From Chitinophagaceae bacterium BSSC1 (GTDB lineage Bacteria > Bacteroidota > Bacteroidia > Chitinophagales > Chitinophagaceae), in assembly GCA_002256435.1 (NCBI GenBank), contig NKJC01000001.1, positions 1,550,001 through 1,614,000 of the forward strand: a stretch of 64,000 nt of DNA, given 5' to 3'. Position 1 is the first letter of the stretch. Every line of letters starts with the position of its first letter. The translations under genes and the position numbers were made by a program. Positions 34,265 to 42,830 of the stretch are shown piece by piece. The notes beneath the pieces are model-generated. The model searched no databases. It worked only from the letters and a program-made list of their open reading frames with translations, and was not told the DNA's origin.

Positions 34265-35808
34265 TATTTATGTTTTAGAATAGAGAATAATAAATTATCA
34301 TTTGTCGACTTAAATTTTTTCGATGATGTATTTAATTTAATCCATTCCCTAATTAAATTATTATTTTCATTTTTTAATATAATTGAATTGCCTTCAATAT
34401 GATAGTTTTCCGATAATTCATAGTTTGTTAAATTCCATCCTAGTGTTTTACTATTAATAGTTATCTCTAATTTCGTTTTTTCAATAATTGAAAACTTTAT
34501 ATCTGGGTAATTAGAAACCCTTATTTTATAATCTCCTACTTCAGCTATTTTAGGATTATATTCTATTTTGTTATTCTTGTATATGACATTCCATTTCGAT
34601 TCACCAGTGATTGTTGGTCCATAATTTTTTATGTATTCATTTCTTCTACCAAGTTTTAATCCATATTTTAATTTAATTGGTAGCGGAGGTGAAATGTATT
34701 TTTTCAATGGTGAATTTTCATACATTATCTCATTAAACTTAAATAGAAAAACCCTTTCATTTATTGATTCAATTAATTCAGAAAATTTCAATAAATAATT
34801 TGTAATTGAACTATTTGTTATTTTATCAATTAATATAAATACTGTTTGTGAGGAATATATAAATCTGGATTCTTCATACTCTTGTTCATAACTTTCTATT
34901 TGGTTAAAAAAGATGACCCCAGTGTGGATGTATTTATAATTGGGAATTGAAAAAATATTTTGCTTGTTTATTTCCTTTACCTCATTCATTTTATCATTAA
35001 CAATATAATATTGAGCACTTTCACTTATTATCAATATTAATTTTAAATCATTTTCAGCTGTTTTTAAGTCCCGTTTATTTGATAACTGTTTTAAAGGTGT
35101 TTTATGTTTGTATATAGTTCCATCCCAAGAAATATAAAAATTAAAAATTTGTTTAAAACAGTCTTCTGAATATTCCGCGTCTAACAATTTATTTAATCCA
35201 ATATTTGATATATCTATGTTTGTTAAATTAGTTTCTATAATATTTTTAAAATAATTATAAGGTAATAATTCATGAACTTTAAATTCTTCTGAAAAAAATA
35301 TTGTGATTCGTTTTAAATCTTCAAATTTTAATAAGCATTGTGATTTTGGATATTGTACAAACCGACCAGCATAAAATGTTTTCGGTGGTAATTTTAATAT
35401 TAGACTATGTTTTTTATTAAAATATGATTTTGCATCTTCCCATATTATTTCCTGAATCGGGGATGTATGATTTTTACCTCGAAATAATATTTGTAAATCA
35501 ATGTTATCTCTAATTCCTAGTAATTGACATAATCTTATTTGATAATTTGATGCTGTACTTAAATTATCATTTTGCATTAAAGATGCTGCTAGGCACTGAA
35601 TACTTAGAAGACCTATATACATAGGTATTTCATTATTATATGCGAATAATTTATCCCAGTTGTTTTGTAATAATTTAAAATTATGTATTTCTGATATTGA
35701 TATTATGCTTTCAAATTCTATTACATCAATAGATAAATTAAAAAATTCTCCGTTACTTCTTTTTAAATAGAAATCAAGAACTTTTGAATTAAAATCGATA
35801 TAATTCAT
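34264..35808 (-). CDS. First gene of helicase operon, unknown family
   Basis: A 514-residue cytoplasmic-looking protein, not recognised. The N-terminal half is helical, with the stretch MYIGLLSIQCLAASLMQ and a following YQIRLCQLLGIRDNIDLQ. A central FYAGRFVQYPKSQCLLKFED looks like a conserved core. The C-terminal 130 residues (KLGRRNEYIKNYGPTITGE, GDYKIRVSNYPDIKF, LEITINSKTLGW) look like one or two small beta-sandwich (Ig-like) domains. Its stop shares one base with the next start (TAATG). Position and size recall druB of Druantia type I; no DruA-like gene precedes it. Function inferred only from the helicase partner. Confidence 0.75.
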   Translation of the reverse strand: MNYIDFNSKVLDFYLKRSNGEFFNLSIDVIEFESIISISEIHNFKLLQNNWDKLFAYNNEIPMYIGLLSIQCLAASLMQNDNLSTASNYQIRLCQLLGIRDNIDLQILFRGKNHTSPIQEIIWEDAKSYFNKKHSLILKLPPKTFYAGRFVQYPKSQCLLKFEDLKRITIFFSEEFKVHELLPYNYFKNIIETNLTNIDISNIGLNKLLDAEYSEDCFKQIFNFYISWDGTIYKHKTPLKQLSNKRDLKTAENDLKLILIISESAQYYIVNDKMNEVKEINKQNIFSIPNYKYIHTGVIFFNQIESYEQEYEESRFIYSSQTVFILIDKITNSSITNYLLKFSELIESINERVFLFKFNEIMYENSPLKKYISPPLPIKLKYGLKLGRRNEYIKNYGPTITGESKWNVIYKNNKIEYNPKIAEVGDYKIRVSNYPDIKFSIIEKTKLEITINSKTLGWNLTNYELSENYHIEGNSIILKNENNNLIREWIKLNTSSKKFKSTNDNLLFSILKHK

Positions 35809-35926
35809 AAATACCTAAACAAATAATTACTAAATGTGATAATGTTGTATTATAATTATTGCACAGTGTTTACCTTAAAATGTTATTGATCGAGTGTAGA
35901 CATATTTATTTTAAGTAATTTTTTTA

Positions 35927-36130
35927 TTATGCTTTTTTCGCTTCTTTAAATAATTCATCACTTTGAATTATTAAACCTTGTTTTTCAGCTAATTCAATCA
36001 AAACTTTCGTTTGCATGAATGTATAAATCTTTATTTTTTCAGTTGCCTTCATCGTTTTATAAACAGAATTAACAATTACTATCAAGGTTATCAAGCTTAT
36101 AATAGAACTTATTATATAAACGCTTTCCAT
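35927..36130 (-). CDS. Small single-pass membrane protein of the island
   Basis: A 67-residue protein with one N-terminal transmembrane helix (YIISSIISLITLIVIVNSVY) followed by a charged amphipathic helix (TMKATEKIKIYTFMQTKVL and IELAEKQGLI). It lies 118 bp upstream of the helicase operon on the same strand. Small membrane proteins sometimes accompany defence operons as effectors or anchors, but it could equally be unrelated. No family recognised. Confidence 0.55.
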   Translation of the reverse strand: MESVYIISSIISLITLIVIVNSVYKTMKATEKIKIYTFMQTKVLIELAEKQGLIIQSDELFKEAKKA

Positions 36131-36266
36131 ATTAGATATATTAATATTGTATAGAGTATAAGTTAAACAAATTTCTTATTAAATTAAATAATTATTTGAT
36201 TCAATAAGAAATCTTAATAGATTAAATCTTCCTCAAATTCTATAAGATTAGGATGAAATGTCTAAA

Positions 36267-36287
36267 TTGACACCAACTTTTGACACC
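36267..36287 (+). promoter_or_regulatory. Paired TTGACACC sites, right (putative integrase arm sites)
   Basis: TTGACACC at 36267 and at 36280, 13 bp apart, mirror the pair at 23128-23147 near the other end and have the same orientation. They sit about 55-75 bp inside the right attachment repeat. Likely arm sites for the integrase. Confidence 0.5.
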
Positions 36288-36292
36288 AGATC

Positions 36293-36328
36293 AAAAAAAA
36301 ACCGCTCAAACTTACTGTTTGAACGGCT
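36293..36328 (-). terminator. Terminator supplied by the island to tRNA-Lys
   Basis: On the minus strand a hairpin pairs the 36302-36311 arm (CCGCTCAAAC) with the 36317-36326 arm (GTTTGAACGG), one mismatch, followed by a long T-run. It lies directly downstream of tRNA-Lys and replaces the original terminator now at 22932-22962. Confidence 0.8.
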
Positions 36329-36339
36329 TCTTTTTCTTG

Positions 36340-36357
36340 TTTGTGATCCCGCTGGGA
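36340..36357 (+). repeat. Right attachment repeat (attR) within tRNA-Lys
   Basis: Exact second copy of the 18-bp TTTGTGATCCCGCTGGGA. It covers the 3' acceptor strand, discriminator and part of the T stem of tRNA-Lys on the minus strand, so integration leaves the tRNA intact. Confidence 0.88.
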
Positions 36358-36416
36358 CTCGAACCCAGGGCCCATACATTAAAAGTGTATTGCTCTACCA
36401 ACTGAGCTACGGAATC
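36344..36416 (-). tRNA. tRNA-Lys (anticodon UUU)
   Basis: A complete 73-nt cloverleaf: acceptor GATTCCG paired with CGGGATC (one T-G wobble), D arm GCTC-AGTTGGTA-GAGC, anticodon arm ATACA-CTTTTAA-TGTAT, T arm CTGGG-TTCGAGT-CCCAG, discriminator A. CCA is not encoded; the DNA continues CAAAC. Anticodon TTT reads lysine codons. Its 3' end is the integration site of the adjoining island. Confidence 0.97.
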
Positions 36417-36490
36417 GATTGGGTGGCAAATATACGAGTGCAACCCTGTTGATAAAAACTAAATGAATCAACATTTATCACCATGATCCA

Positions 36491-37579
36491 TTAAGGTACA
36501 ATAGTGGTAAACAAATACACTGCAAATATGACTAAGAGCACCACCCCTTGCAGCATGGTGGTTTTTCCTGTTTTTAAAGAAAGCATGATCACAAACAAAG
36601 AGAGTATAAAAAGCACGGTTGATTTGGTATCTATACCTAGTGTTAGTGGCAAGCCCATATAGATAGAAACAAATGCAACGGTTGGAATGGTCAGACCAAT
36701 ACTGGCCAGGGCCGATCCCAAAGCCAAATTCAAACTGGCTTGCAATTTATTTTTTCTTGCTGCTTGTAAAGATGCAATACCCTCTGGTAATAAAACCACC
36801 ATGGCAATGATAATGCCCACAATAGATTTTGGCGCACCAGCTGCGGCAACACCTTCTTCAATTTCCGGTGCCAATGCTTCAGCTAATAATACTACGGCAG
36901 ACAATGCAACCAACAATAGCACCGCACTAATACCAGCAATTTGATTGCTTGGTTTGCCCGCATGGCCATGATGCACCACTTCATCCTTGGCCACAAAATG
37001 GTCTTTGTGGCGGATGTTTTGCATGGCTAAAAAAGTACCATACAAAACCAAAGAAACAACAGCCACAAATGCCAATTGCTTGCCACTATAAAATGGTCCG
37101 GGAATACTGGTGGTGAAATTGGGAAGTATTAAAGCAAGAACTGAAATGGCTACCAACACAGTTAGTGATGCACCAACCCCGTCTAGACTAAAGGACTGTT
37201 CCCTATGTTTCCATCCACCAATTAACAAACAAAGCCCAATGATGCCATTGATGATAATCATCTCAGCGGCAAAGACCGTATCTCTTGCTAAAATAGAAGC
37301 ATCTGCTCCACCTGTATGCATGAGTTCAATGATCAATGCCACTTCAATAGTAGTAACGGATACTGCTAATAATAATGATCCAATTGGCTCTCCAACGCGA
37401 TGCGCTAATACATCTGCGTGGTGCACTGCTGCTAATACTGCAGTAATTAGTGCAACGCCTTGGCACAAAAGAAATATAAAGCCTAAGTCATATTTTTCAC
37501 CCGCAAAAAAGATCCAACCAGCAATGGGTGCTACCAAGGTCCAGATGGGCAAATGCGCCAGTAATTCTTTTTTCTTCAT
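36491..37579 (-). CDS. chaA: Calcium/proton antiporter, ChaA-like
   Basis: A 362-residue inner-membrane exchanger of the CaCA superfamily with about eleven hydrophobic segments. The two alpha repeats are visible: VGEPIGSLLLAVSVTTIEVA in the first half and LLPEGIASLQAARKNKLQAS followed by LNLALGSALASIGLTIP in the second. A His-rich loop (HKDHFVAKDEVVHHGHAG) lies between the halves. ChaA exports Ca2+, Na+ or K+ in exchange for protons. Its start lies one base after the stop of the preceding protease gene, so they are likely co-transcribed. Confidence 0.88.
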   Translation of the reverse strand: MKKKELLAHLPIWTLVAPIAGWIFFAGEKYDLGFIFLLCQGVALITAVLAAVHHADVLAHRVGEPIGSLLLAVSVTTIEVALIIELMHTGGADASILARDTVFAAEMIIINGIIGLCLLIGGWKHREQSFSLDGVGASLTVLVAISVLALILPNFTTSIPGPFYSGKQLAFVAVVSLVLYGTFLAMQNIRHKDHFVAKDEVVHHGHAGKPSNQIAGISAVLLLVALSAVVLLAEALAPEIEEGVAAAGAPKSIVGIIIAMVVLLPEGIASLQAARKNKLQASLNLALGSALASIGLTIPTVAFVSIYMGLPLTLGIDTKSTVLFILSLFVIMLSLKTGKTTMLQGVVLLVIFAVYLFTTIVP

Positions 37580-37580
37580 C

Positions 37581-40500
37581 TTATTTCAAATCTTTCAACA
37601 TGGCATTAATAGCAGCTTCCAATTGTTGGTCCTTGCCCTTGATCACTTGTTCAAATTCATTCATCAATTTGATATCGGGTTCGGTTTGTGAATTTTCCAA
37701 ATAACGTCCGTTCATCATCTTCACACCCACTGGAGGAACACCCCAACGCATGCTATTGTCTTGCAAAGATTCCCATCCTGCAAAAGTACAGGTACCCGGA
37801 ACAGGCATGCCCACCAATTTACCAATCTGTAAATTTTGATAACCAAAGGCAAAACAATGACCATCGCTATAATTGGCTTCATTAGCTAGTGCAATAGAAG
37901 GTTTGGTCCAACGGAAAGTGGGTTCATAACTCACAATATGTTTGTCATTGCTATTGTACATATAGGCTTTACCAGTTAAGAATGCAGCAAGGTCACTCAC
38001 CAGATCTCCACCACCATTAAAACGGGTATCAATCACCATGGCTTTGCGTGTGGCGTATTTACCCATCACTTCTTCATAGGTTACGCGGAATGCACCATCG
38101 TTCATACCAGGAATATGCACATAACCCAATTGACCATTGCTCAAACGGTCAACTTCTTCTTGGTTCTTGCGCACCCAACGTTTGTAGAGCAAACTATTTT
38201 CTTCGCCAAGGGCGATGGGTTTTACAATCAATTCCTTCTTAATGCCACCATCCACAACGCTAATCAACACATTCTTTCCTGCTTTTCTATTTAAGTATTG
38301 CGCCAAGTCTTTTTCTGGTGTGATGAGTTCTCCATCAATACTTTCTATAATCATACCAGCTTTGATGCCAAAGCCTGCTTTGTCTAGTGGTCCTTCTTTA
38401 ATTACTTCATCAATCTTTACACCATTACCACTATGCGCATAACTATAGAATGCACCCAAAGAAGCAGTTGCGTCTGCATTGGGATTAAAGGCTCCATAAC
38501 TAGCACCACTATGACTCACGTTTAGTTCACCCAGCATTTCACTGAGTAATTCTGTGAATTCATAGTTATTGCCAATATGCGCCAAATGACGCTCGTAGTC
38601 TGGTTTGTAGCTATCCCAATCAATGCCATGATAAGATGCTGTATAGAAAGTAGTCTTGGTTCTGCGCCAGATATGTTCAAACATAAACTTGCGCTCCGCA
38701 GCCACGTCTAATTGCATTTCTCCATTAATGGAAATACCGTCTCTTTTGCCACTTGTTGGATCAATCTTACTCACGCTACCATCTGACAATAAGAAAATAG
38801 TTTTCTGATCCTTGTCCCAAGTCAATGATCCTGAATTGGCATTGAGTGGTAAGAGAATTTTTGTTTCCTTGGTTCTAATATTGGTGCTCCATAAATTCAA
38901 ACCCTTTTCAAATCTTGCCAGGTAGTATAAGGTTTCACCGTCTTTGCTCACCAAGGCATCGGCCAAGCTAGAAGAATGAATGGTCAATTTTTGTTTTCTA
39001 TAAGTAAGTCCGTCAAATTCAATATTAACTAGACTATCTTTTTTGATTTTGTTTTTGCTGGTATCGGCTTTTGCTGCTTTTTCATCCTGGTCCTTTAACA
39101 AAGCCGCTTCTTCCTTGCTCAGTCTAAATTTATCCCAAGCGTCTTGGTTCAGCACCACTGCATAAATATCGCTCTGACTACCGCCGCTATTGGCTTTGGC
39201 TCTTAGACCGTCTCTATCGGTTTCATACAAGAGCATTTTTCCACCCATGGCCCATTTGGGTGATCCATCATTAAACCCATTTTCGGTTACGTTAAAAATC
39301 TTGCCCTTTCCATCGGTACTGATAATGCCAATTTCAGAATTGGATACGCCTTCAATGGCATAACTAAAAGCAAACCATTTACCATCGGGACTCCATTCAA
39401 AGTTTTGGTCATTATCGCCCCAGCTAAATAATTCCTTATCGGTTAAAATGGTCCTGCTTTGTTTGCTGGCCAGGTTCAACACTTTAAGCGTTGCCCTGTT
39501 TTCAATAAAGGCCAACTCTTTTCCATCAGGAGAATAAGCAGGCAAGTAGTTTTCTTTTTCATTGCTTACAAGTGCAGTTTCTTTAAGCAAAGTAGAAGCG
39601 TAGAAATAAGGTTCTTCTTTTCTTACTATTTCTGTTTGATAAATCTTCCAACTATTGCCGCGCTCGCTTGAGTACACCAATGATTTTCCATCGGGTGAAA
39701 ATCCTACGCTGCGTTCTTGTTCTGCTGTATTGGTGATCCTTTTGGTACCACCGCCATCAACAGCTGATACAAATACTTCACCTCTAAACACAAAGGCAAT
39801 TTCTTTGCCATTGGGCGATACGGCTAGATCACGAGCTCCACCATTCACAGGAACCGGACGTTCGTTATTGGCTTTGGCGTCACTGATAATTTGAATATTG
39901 ATTTTATTGGCCTTAGCCCCTGGTTCTTGGGTATAGAGTTCTCCATCATAACTATAGCAAAGGGTACCGCTATTGGAACTAGATAGAAAACGCACTGGAT
40001 GTTTTTTGAAGCTAGAGACCTGCGTGCTCTTGCCACCATCCAAACTCTTCTTGTGTACATTAAAACTGCCACTCTCTTCACTCAAATAATAAAATGCTTT
40101 GTCATTATCTGTGAACACGGGACTGCGGTCTTCACCTGCAAAACTGGTGATCTTCTTGTGCGTGCCAGCCTTGCTATCATAGATCCAGATATCGCGCGCA
40201 ATGGCAGATACATGGTGTTTACGCCACTGATTCTCTCCGCCTTTTTTATCGTGATAAATCATCAACTGTCCGTTCTTGCTCCATTTCACGTCTTCTGCAG
40301 GCGTAGTCAACACCTGATTCACGCGGCCACCGTTTACCGATACCGCATACAACTCAGGTTGAGATGCAGTGGGATATGTTCTATTGCTGGCTGCGTCTTG
40401 ACGGGCAGATCCAAACAAGACTTGCTTATCATCATTGCTAAAAGCATAAGGATATTCGGGAGTGGAATAATAAGTGAGTCTTTTTACTTCACCACCTTCT

Positions 40501-40781
40501 GCAGGAATGGTATAGATATCAAAATTGCCATACCTATCAGAAGCAAAAGCAATCTGTTTGCCATCATGACTCCATACGGGCATAAAATCATGCGCTTCAT
40601 GACTGGTGAGTGCCACGGCTGTTCCACCACTACTGGCTACTCTATAGAGATCACCTTTATAAGTGAACACTACTGTTTTGCCATCGGGCGAGATGGCGCT
40701 ATAACGCATCCAATTGGGTTGGGCACTAACTTGGGTCACTACTAATAGTACCAATGCACATAAGAGGGAGATCTGTTTCAT
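37581..40781 (-). CDS. Tricorn-like S41 peptidase, exported
   Basis: A 1066-residue protein starting at the ATG at 40781, because a signal peptide begins there (ISLLCALVLLVVTQVSA). The first part is a beta-propeller of PD40/TolB-like repeats (SPDGKTVVFTYKGDLYR, WSHDGKQIAFASDRYGN). Next come tricorn C1/PDZ regions (GFGIKAGMIIESIDGEL) and the S41 protease core, AMVIDTRFNGGGDLVSDLA, with the nucleophile Ser in ANEANYSDGHCFAFG. It is thought to trim peptides, probably in the periplasm. About 1000-1100 residues is normal for Bacteroidota tricorn homologues. The frame is open for 32 codons upstream, but these look non-native. Confidence 0.92.
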   Translation of the reverse strand: MKQISLLCALVLLVVTQVSAQPNWMRYSAISPDGKTVVFTYKGDLYRVASSGGTAVALTSHEAHDFMPVWSHDGKQIAFASDRYGNFDIYTIPAEGGEVKRLTYYSTPEYPYAFSNDDKQVLFGSARQDAASNRTYPTASQPELYAVSVNGGRVNQVLTTPAEDVKWSKNGQLMIYHDKKGGENQWRKHHVSAIARDIWIYDSKAGTHKKITSFAGEDRSPVFTDNDKAFYYLSEESGSFNVHKKSLDGGKSTQVSSFKKHPVRFLSSSNSGTLCYSYDGELYTQEPGAKANKINIQIISDAKANNERPVPVNGGARDLAVSPNGKEIAFVFRGEVFVSAVDGGGTKRITNTAEQERSVGFSPDGKSLVYSSERGNSWKIYQTEIVRKEEPYFYASTLLKETALVSNEKENYLPAYSPDGKELAFIENRATLKVLNLASKQSRTILTDKELFSWGDNDQNFEWSPDGKWFAFSYAIEGVSNSEIGIISTDGKGKIFNVTENGFNDGSPKWAMGGKMLLYETDRDGLRAKANSGGSQSDIYAVVLNQDAWDKFRLSKEEAALLKDQDEKAAKADTSKNKIKKDSLVNIEFDGLTYRKQKLTIHSSSLADALVSKDGETLYYLARFEKGLNLWSTNIRTKETKILLPLNANSGSLTWDKDQKTIFLLSDGSVSKIDPTSGKRDGISINGEMQLDVAAERKFMFEHIWRRTKTTFYTASYHGIDWDSYKPDYERHLAHIGNNYEFTELLSEMLGELNVSHSGASYGAFNPNADATASLGAFYSYAHSGNGVKIDEVIKEGPLDKAGFGIKAGMIIESIDGELITPEKDLAQYLNRKAGKNVLISVVDGGIKKELIVKPIALGEENSLLYKRWVRKNQEEVDRLSNGQLGYVHIPGMNDGAFRVTYEEVMGKYATRKAMVIDTRFNGGGDLVSDLAAFLTGKAYMYNSNDKHIVSYEPTFRWTKPSIALANEANYSDGHCFAFGYQNLQIGKLVGMPVPGTCTFAGWESLQDNSMRWGVPPVGVKMMNGRYLENSQTEPDIKLMNEFEQVIKGKDQQLEAAINAMLKDLK

Positions 40782-40829
40782 TGCAGGAGTTTTGCTTCTG
40801 CATGAAAGATAACAAGTTTTCCAAATTAA

Positions 40830-40864
40830 AACCCCGTTCAGAAGGGATACTCCATGAACGGGGT
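40830..40864 (-). terminator. Terminator of the ECF sigma operon
   Basis: Exact arms AACCCCGTTCA/TGAACGGGGTT around a 13-base loop, followed on the minus strand by TTTTAATTT. It ends transcripts coming from the gene at 40951-42123. The 80 bases between it and that gene's stop contain several TTTTGACTT repeats. Confidence 0.8.
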
Positions 40865-40950
40865 TAGCACTAAACAAAACCTATTTTGACTTTTATTATA
40901 TTTTTTGACTTTTGACTTTCTTTTCTAATCTAATTTTTTTGACTTTTGAC

Positions 40951-42123
40951 TTATTCATAGTGAATGGTCAACTTGATAGAGGGACTCACCCCTTTTACAA
41001 ATCCATGGAAAAAGAATTCGGGTTCTAGTTGCAACCAGCCACTGCGTACACCGGGTAGGCCCACTTTATAGGTGTTGGGTTCAAACCAATTACCCTTGCG
41101 GCTAATTAAATAACCAATGGAAACATTGCCCACAAAATCAAAGGGAGCTTGTTTGTTTTCTAGATGAATATACCGGAGTGTTAAAAAATCATTCCTATCT
41201 GTGATCACATTGTTCAACAAATCTTTGCTAAAAAAGAAATGGGGTTCCCACATGGCATAGAACCTACTAGTACTATGGGTCCTATTGGCAGATGTATATC
41301 GGATACCCGCTGAGAAAGAGGGTACAAAAACTCCTTTGGCAAACTGCATACCCGCATAAATATTGGGTACTAGTTCAGGCACCTGACCTGGATTTTTAAT
41401 CCATTTTACTTTGCCTGGGCTAAACATTTTTCCATTGAACATGGCAAATGACGCACTATAATTGGCTTTGGGATTGGCATTGGCAACATAGTCTGGACCT
41501 AATTCTTGGTAGAGTCTGCTGATACAGTTTTGCAAACTATTCTCGGGTAAACTATACAAGTCACTGGCGTTATTCAAAACCAGGGTCAAGTAAAAAGGTT
41601 GCATTTCTGGTTTGTTACTAGCATTGTATCTGGTATCATTATAAAGCGAAACGTCTTCCTTTGATACTTGAACATAGGCTTTGATGCGAATGGTATCTTG
41701 CGTAGTTTTTAATTCATTCATGACCCCGTCTTTGATCACGAATTGTTGTGGCGCTTTGTCATGATTCACAACCCTGATTTGTGGGAACAGCCCCCCTGTT
41801 AGGTAGTCAATTCTTCTATTAAAAGCATCATTTTTAAAAGAGTCCAACATGGGTTGCAAATTGGGTTTGATAGCTTTGACCAAGGAGTCTAGATTGGGTA
41901 GATATTTTAGGTGCTTAATATTATTCAAGTCTAGAATCATATTTCCGCTTCCAGCTTTTAGGATTCCCCAAAAACTAAAATGCGCTTTCCCCATACCAAT
42001 TTTTGGATAATTAAATGTGGCGTCTGCCCTATTAAGCGGAATATCATAATAGGTTCTGTTTTGTGCAAGCAAGCCGCTGGCCAAGCCTGAAATGATCAGG
42101 CAGCATAAGAATAGTTTTTTCAT
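40951..42123 (-). CDS. Exported protein of unknown function, ECF operon
   Basis: A 390-residue protein with a signal peptide (LFLCCLIISGLASGLLAQ). The C-terminal third has alternating strands (GMQFAKGVFVPSFSAGIRYT, FVGNVSIGYLISRKGN) suggesting an outer-membrane or surface beta domain, ending SPSIKLTIHYE. No family recognised. It is the last of three co-oriented genes after an ECF sigma factor and a membrane protein, so it is probably the output gene of that regulatory unit. Confidence 0.7.
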   Translation of the reverse strand: MKKLFLCCLIISGLASGLLAQNRTYYDIPLNRADATFNYPKIGMGKAHFSFWGILKAGSGNMILDLNNIKHLKYLPNLDSLVKAIKPNLQPMLDSFKNDAFNRRIDYLTGGLFPQIRVVNHDKAPQQFVIKDGVMNELKTTQDTIRIKAYVQVSKEDVSLYNDTRYNASNKPEMQPFYLTLVLNNASDLYSLPENSLQNCISRLYQELGPDYVANANPKANYSASFAMFNGKMFSPGKVKWIKNPGQVPELVPNIYAGMQFAKGVFVPSFSAGIRYTSANRTHSTSRFYAMWEPHFFFSKDLLNNVITDRNDFLTLRYIHLENKQAPFDFVGNVSIGYLISRKGNWFEPNTYKVGLPGVRSGWLQLEPEFFFHGFVKGVSPSIKLTIHYE

Positions 42124-42125
42124 AA

Positions 42126-42830
42126 TTATTGGTTGTCTGTTAAAGAAGTGGTGATGATCACTGGTTTGGGTTTGGGAAGCCAGAAACTTCTGTTGGTTTC
42201 TGCAGGAGCAACAGGGCTTTCATCTGTTTCTGTTGGTGTTCTTTTCGGTGCTGTTTTTGAATAGAGGGGTTCGGGTTCTCTGTATAATTCATACAAATGC
42301 ACTACAGGATATTTTTTACGAACAGTGTTTGATTTTACAGCAGGTTTTGTTGTTACTATAGGACTGCTAATTGCTACCGCGATGGTTTCGTTTGTTTGAA
42401 TAGAATCCTTGATAGGGCTTGGTTCTAAAGGAATAATTGTTTGAACTAGTTGCGTTGATTCAGGAACTTCATTAGTTGAAACCTGCATGGTGTTTTTTAC
42501 AGGCATTTCTTTTTTTGCCAATAGTTCAGGGGCTTCTATTTTGCTTTCTGAATCAGGGGCTTCTAATTTTTTTGTAATTGTTTTTTTAGTAAAAGCATTT
42601 GTTTGTGTAGGTGTTTGTTTTTGCAATAACCAAATAGTTGCGGCACTTGCTAGCAAGACTATCGCGGCAGCATAGCGCATCCATAGTAATCTTGGTTTTG
42701 CTGGTTGAGTTTGTAATTGCTGTTCTAATTGATCCCATACCCTAGTGGCAGAAAAGCCAAATCCTTCTGGAAGGCTATTCATGCCATCTAGTTTATCTGA
42801 GAGGGGATTATTTGGTTTTTCGTTGTGCAT
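42126..42830 (-). CDS. Putative anti-sigma-like membrane protein
   Basis: A 234-residue protein with one central transmembrane helix (LLWMRYAAAIVLLASAATIWLL, about residues 48-69), a short cytoplasmic N-terminus and a long Pro/Thr/Lys-rich extracytoplasmic tail. Its start overlaps the sigma-factor gene by 23 bp. That topology and position suggest an anti-sigma factor, though no zinc-type anti-sigma motif (HxxxCxxC) is visible. It is followed after 2 bp by the exported protein. Confidence 0.65.
   Translation of the reverse strand: MHNEKPNNPLSDKLDGMNSLPEGFGFSATRVWDQLEQQLQTQPAKPRLLWMRYAAAIVLLASAATIWLLQKQTPTQTNAFTKKTITKKLEAPDSESKIEAPELLAKKEMPVKNTMQVSTNEVPESTQLVQTIIPLEPSPIKDSIQTNETIAVAISSPIVTTKPAVKSNTVRKKYPVVHLYELYREPEPLYSKTAPKRTPTETDESPVAPAETNRSFWLPKPKPVIITTSLTDNQ

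Larger units (their letters stand above)
22961..36357. mobile_element. Integrative island in tRNA-Lys, about 13.4 kb
   Basis: The segment is bounded by an 18-bp direct repeat, one copy of which lies in tRNA-Lys(UUU). A tyrosine integrase is the first gene inside the left end. Each end also carries paired TTGACACY sites and a tRNA-type terminator. The cargo is much more AT-rich than the flanks, especially the helicase operon. No conjugation, replication or phage structural genes are seen, so it is a satellite-like or defence-type island rather than a self-transmissible element. Left flank: adenosine deaminase. Right flank: cation antiporter. Confidence 0.88.

Noticed and set aside
26551-35808. 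DISARM or restriction-modification assignment of the helicase operon
   Set aside because: No DNA methyltransferase, no phospholipase D protein and no restriction endonuclease in the four genes.
22961-36357. Prophage or conjugative element
   Set aside because: No capsid, terminase, tail, relaxase, transfer or replication genes are visible in the island.
36258-36452. 64-codon plus-strand frame across tRNA-Lys
   Set aside because: It reads through the terminator and the antisense of the tRNA.
40782-40877. 32-codon N-terminal extension of the S41 peptidase
   Set aside because: It crosses the terminator of the upstream operon, and a proper signal peptide begins at 40781.
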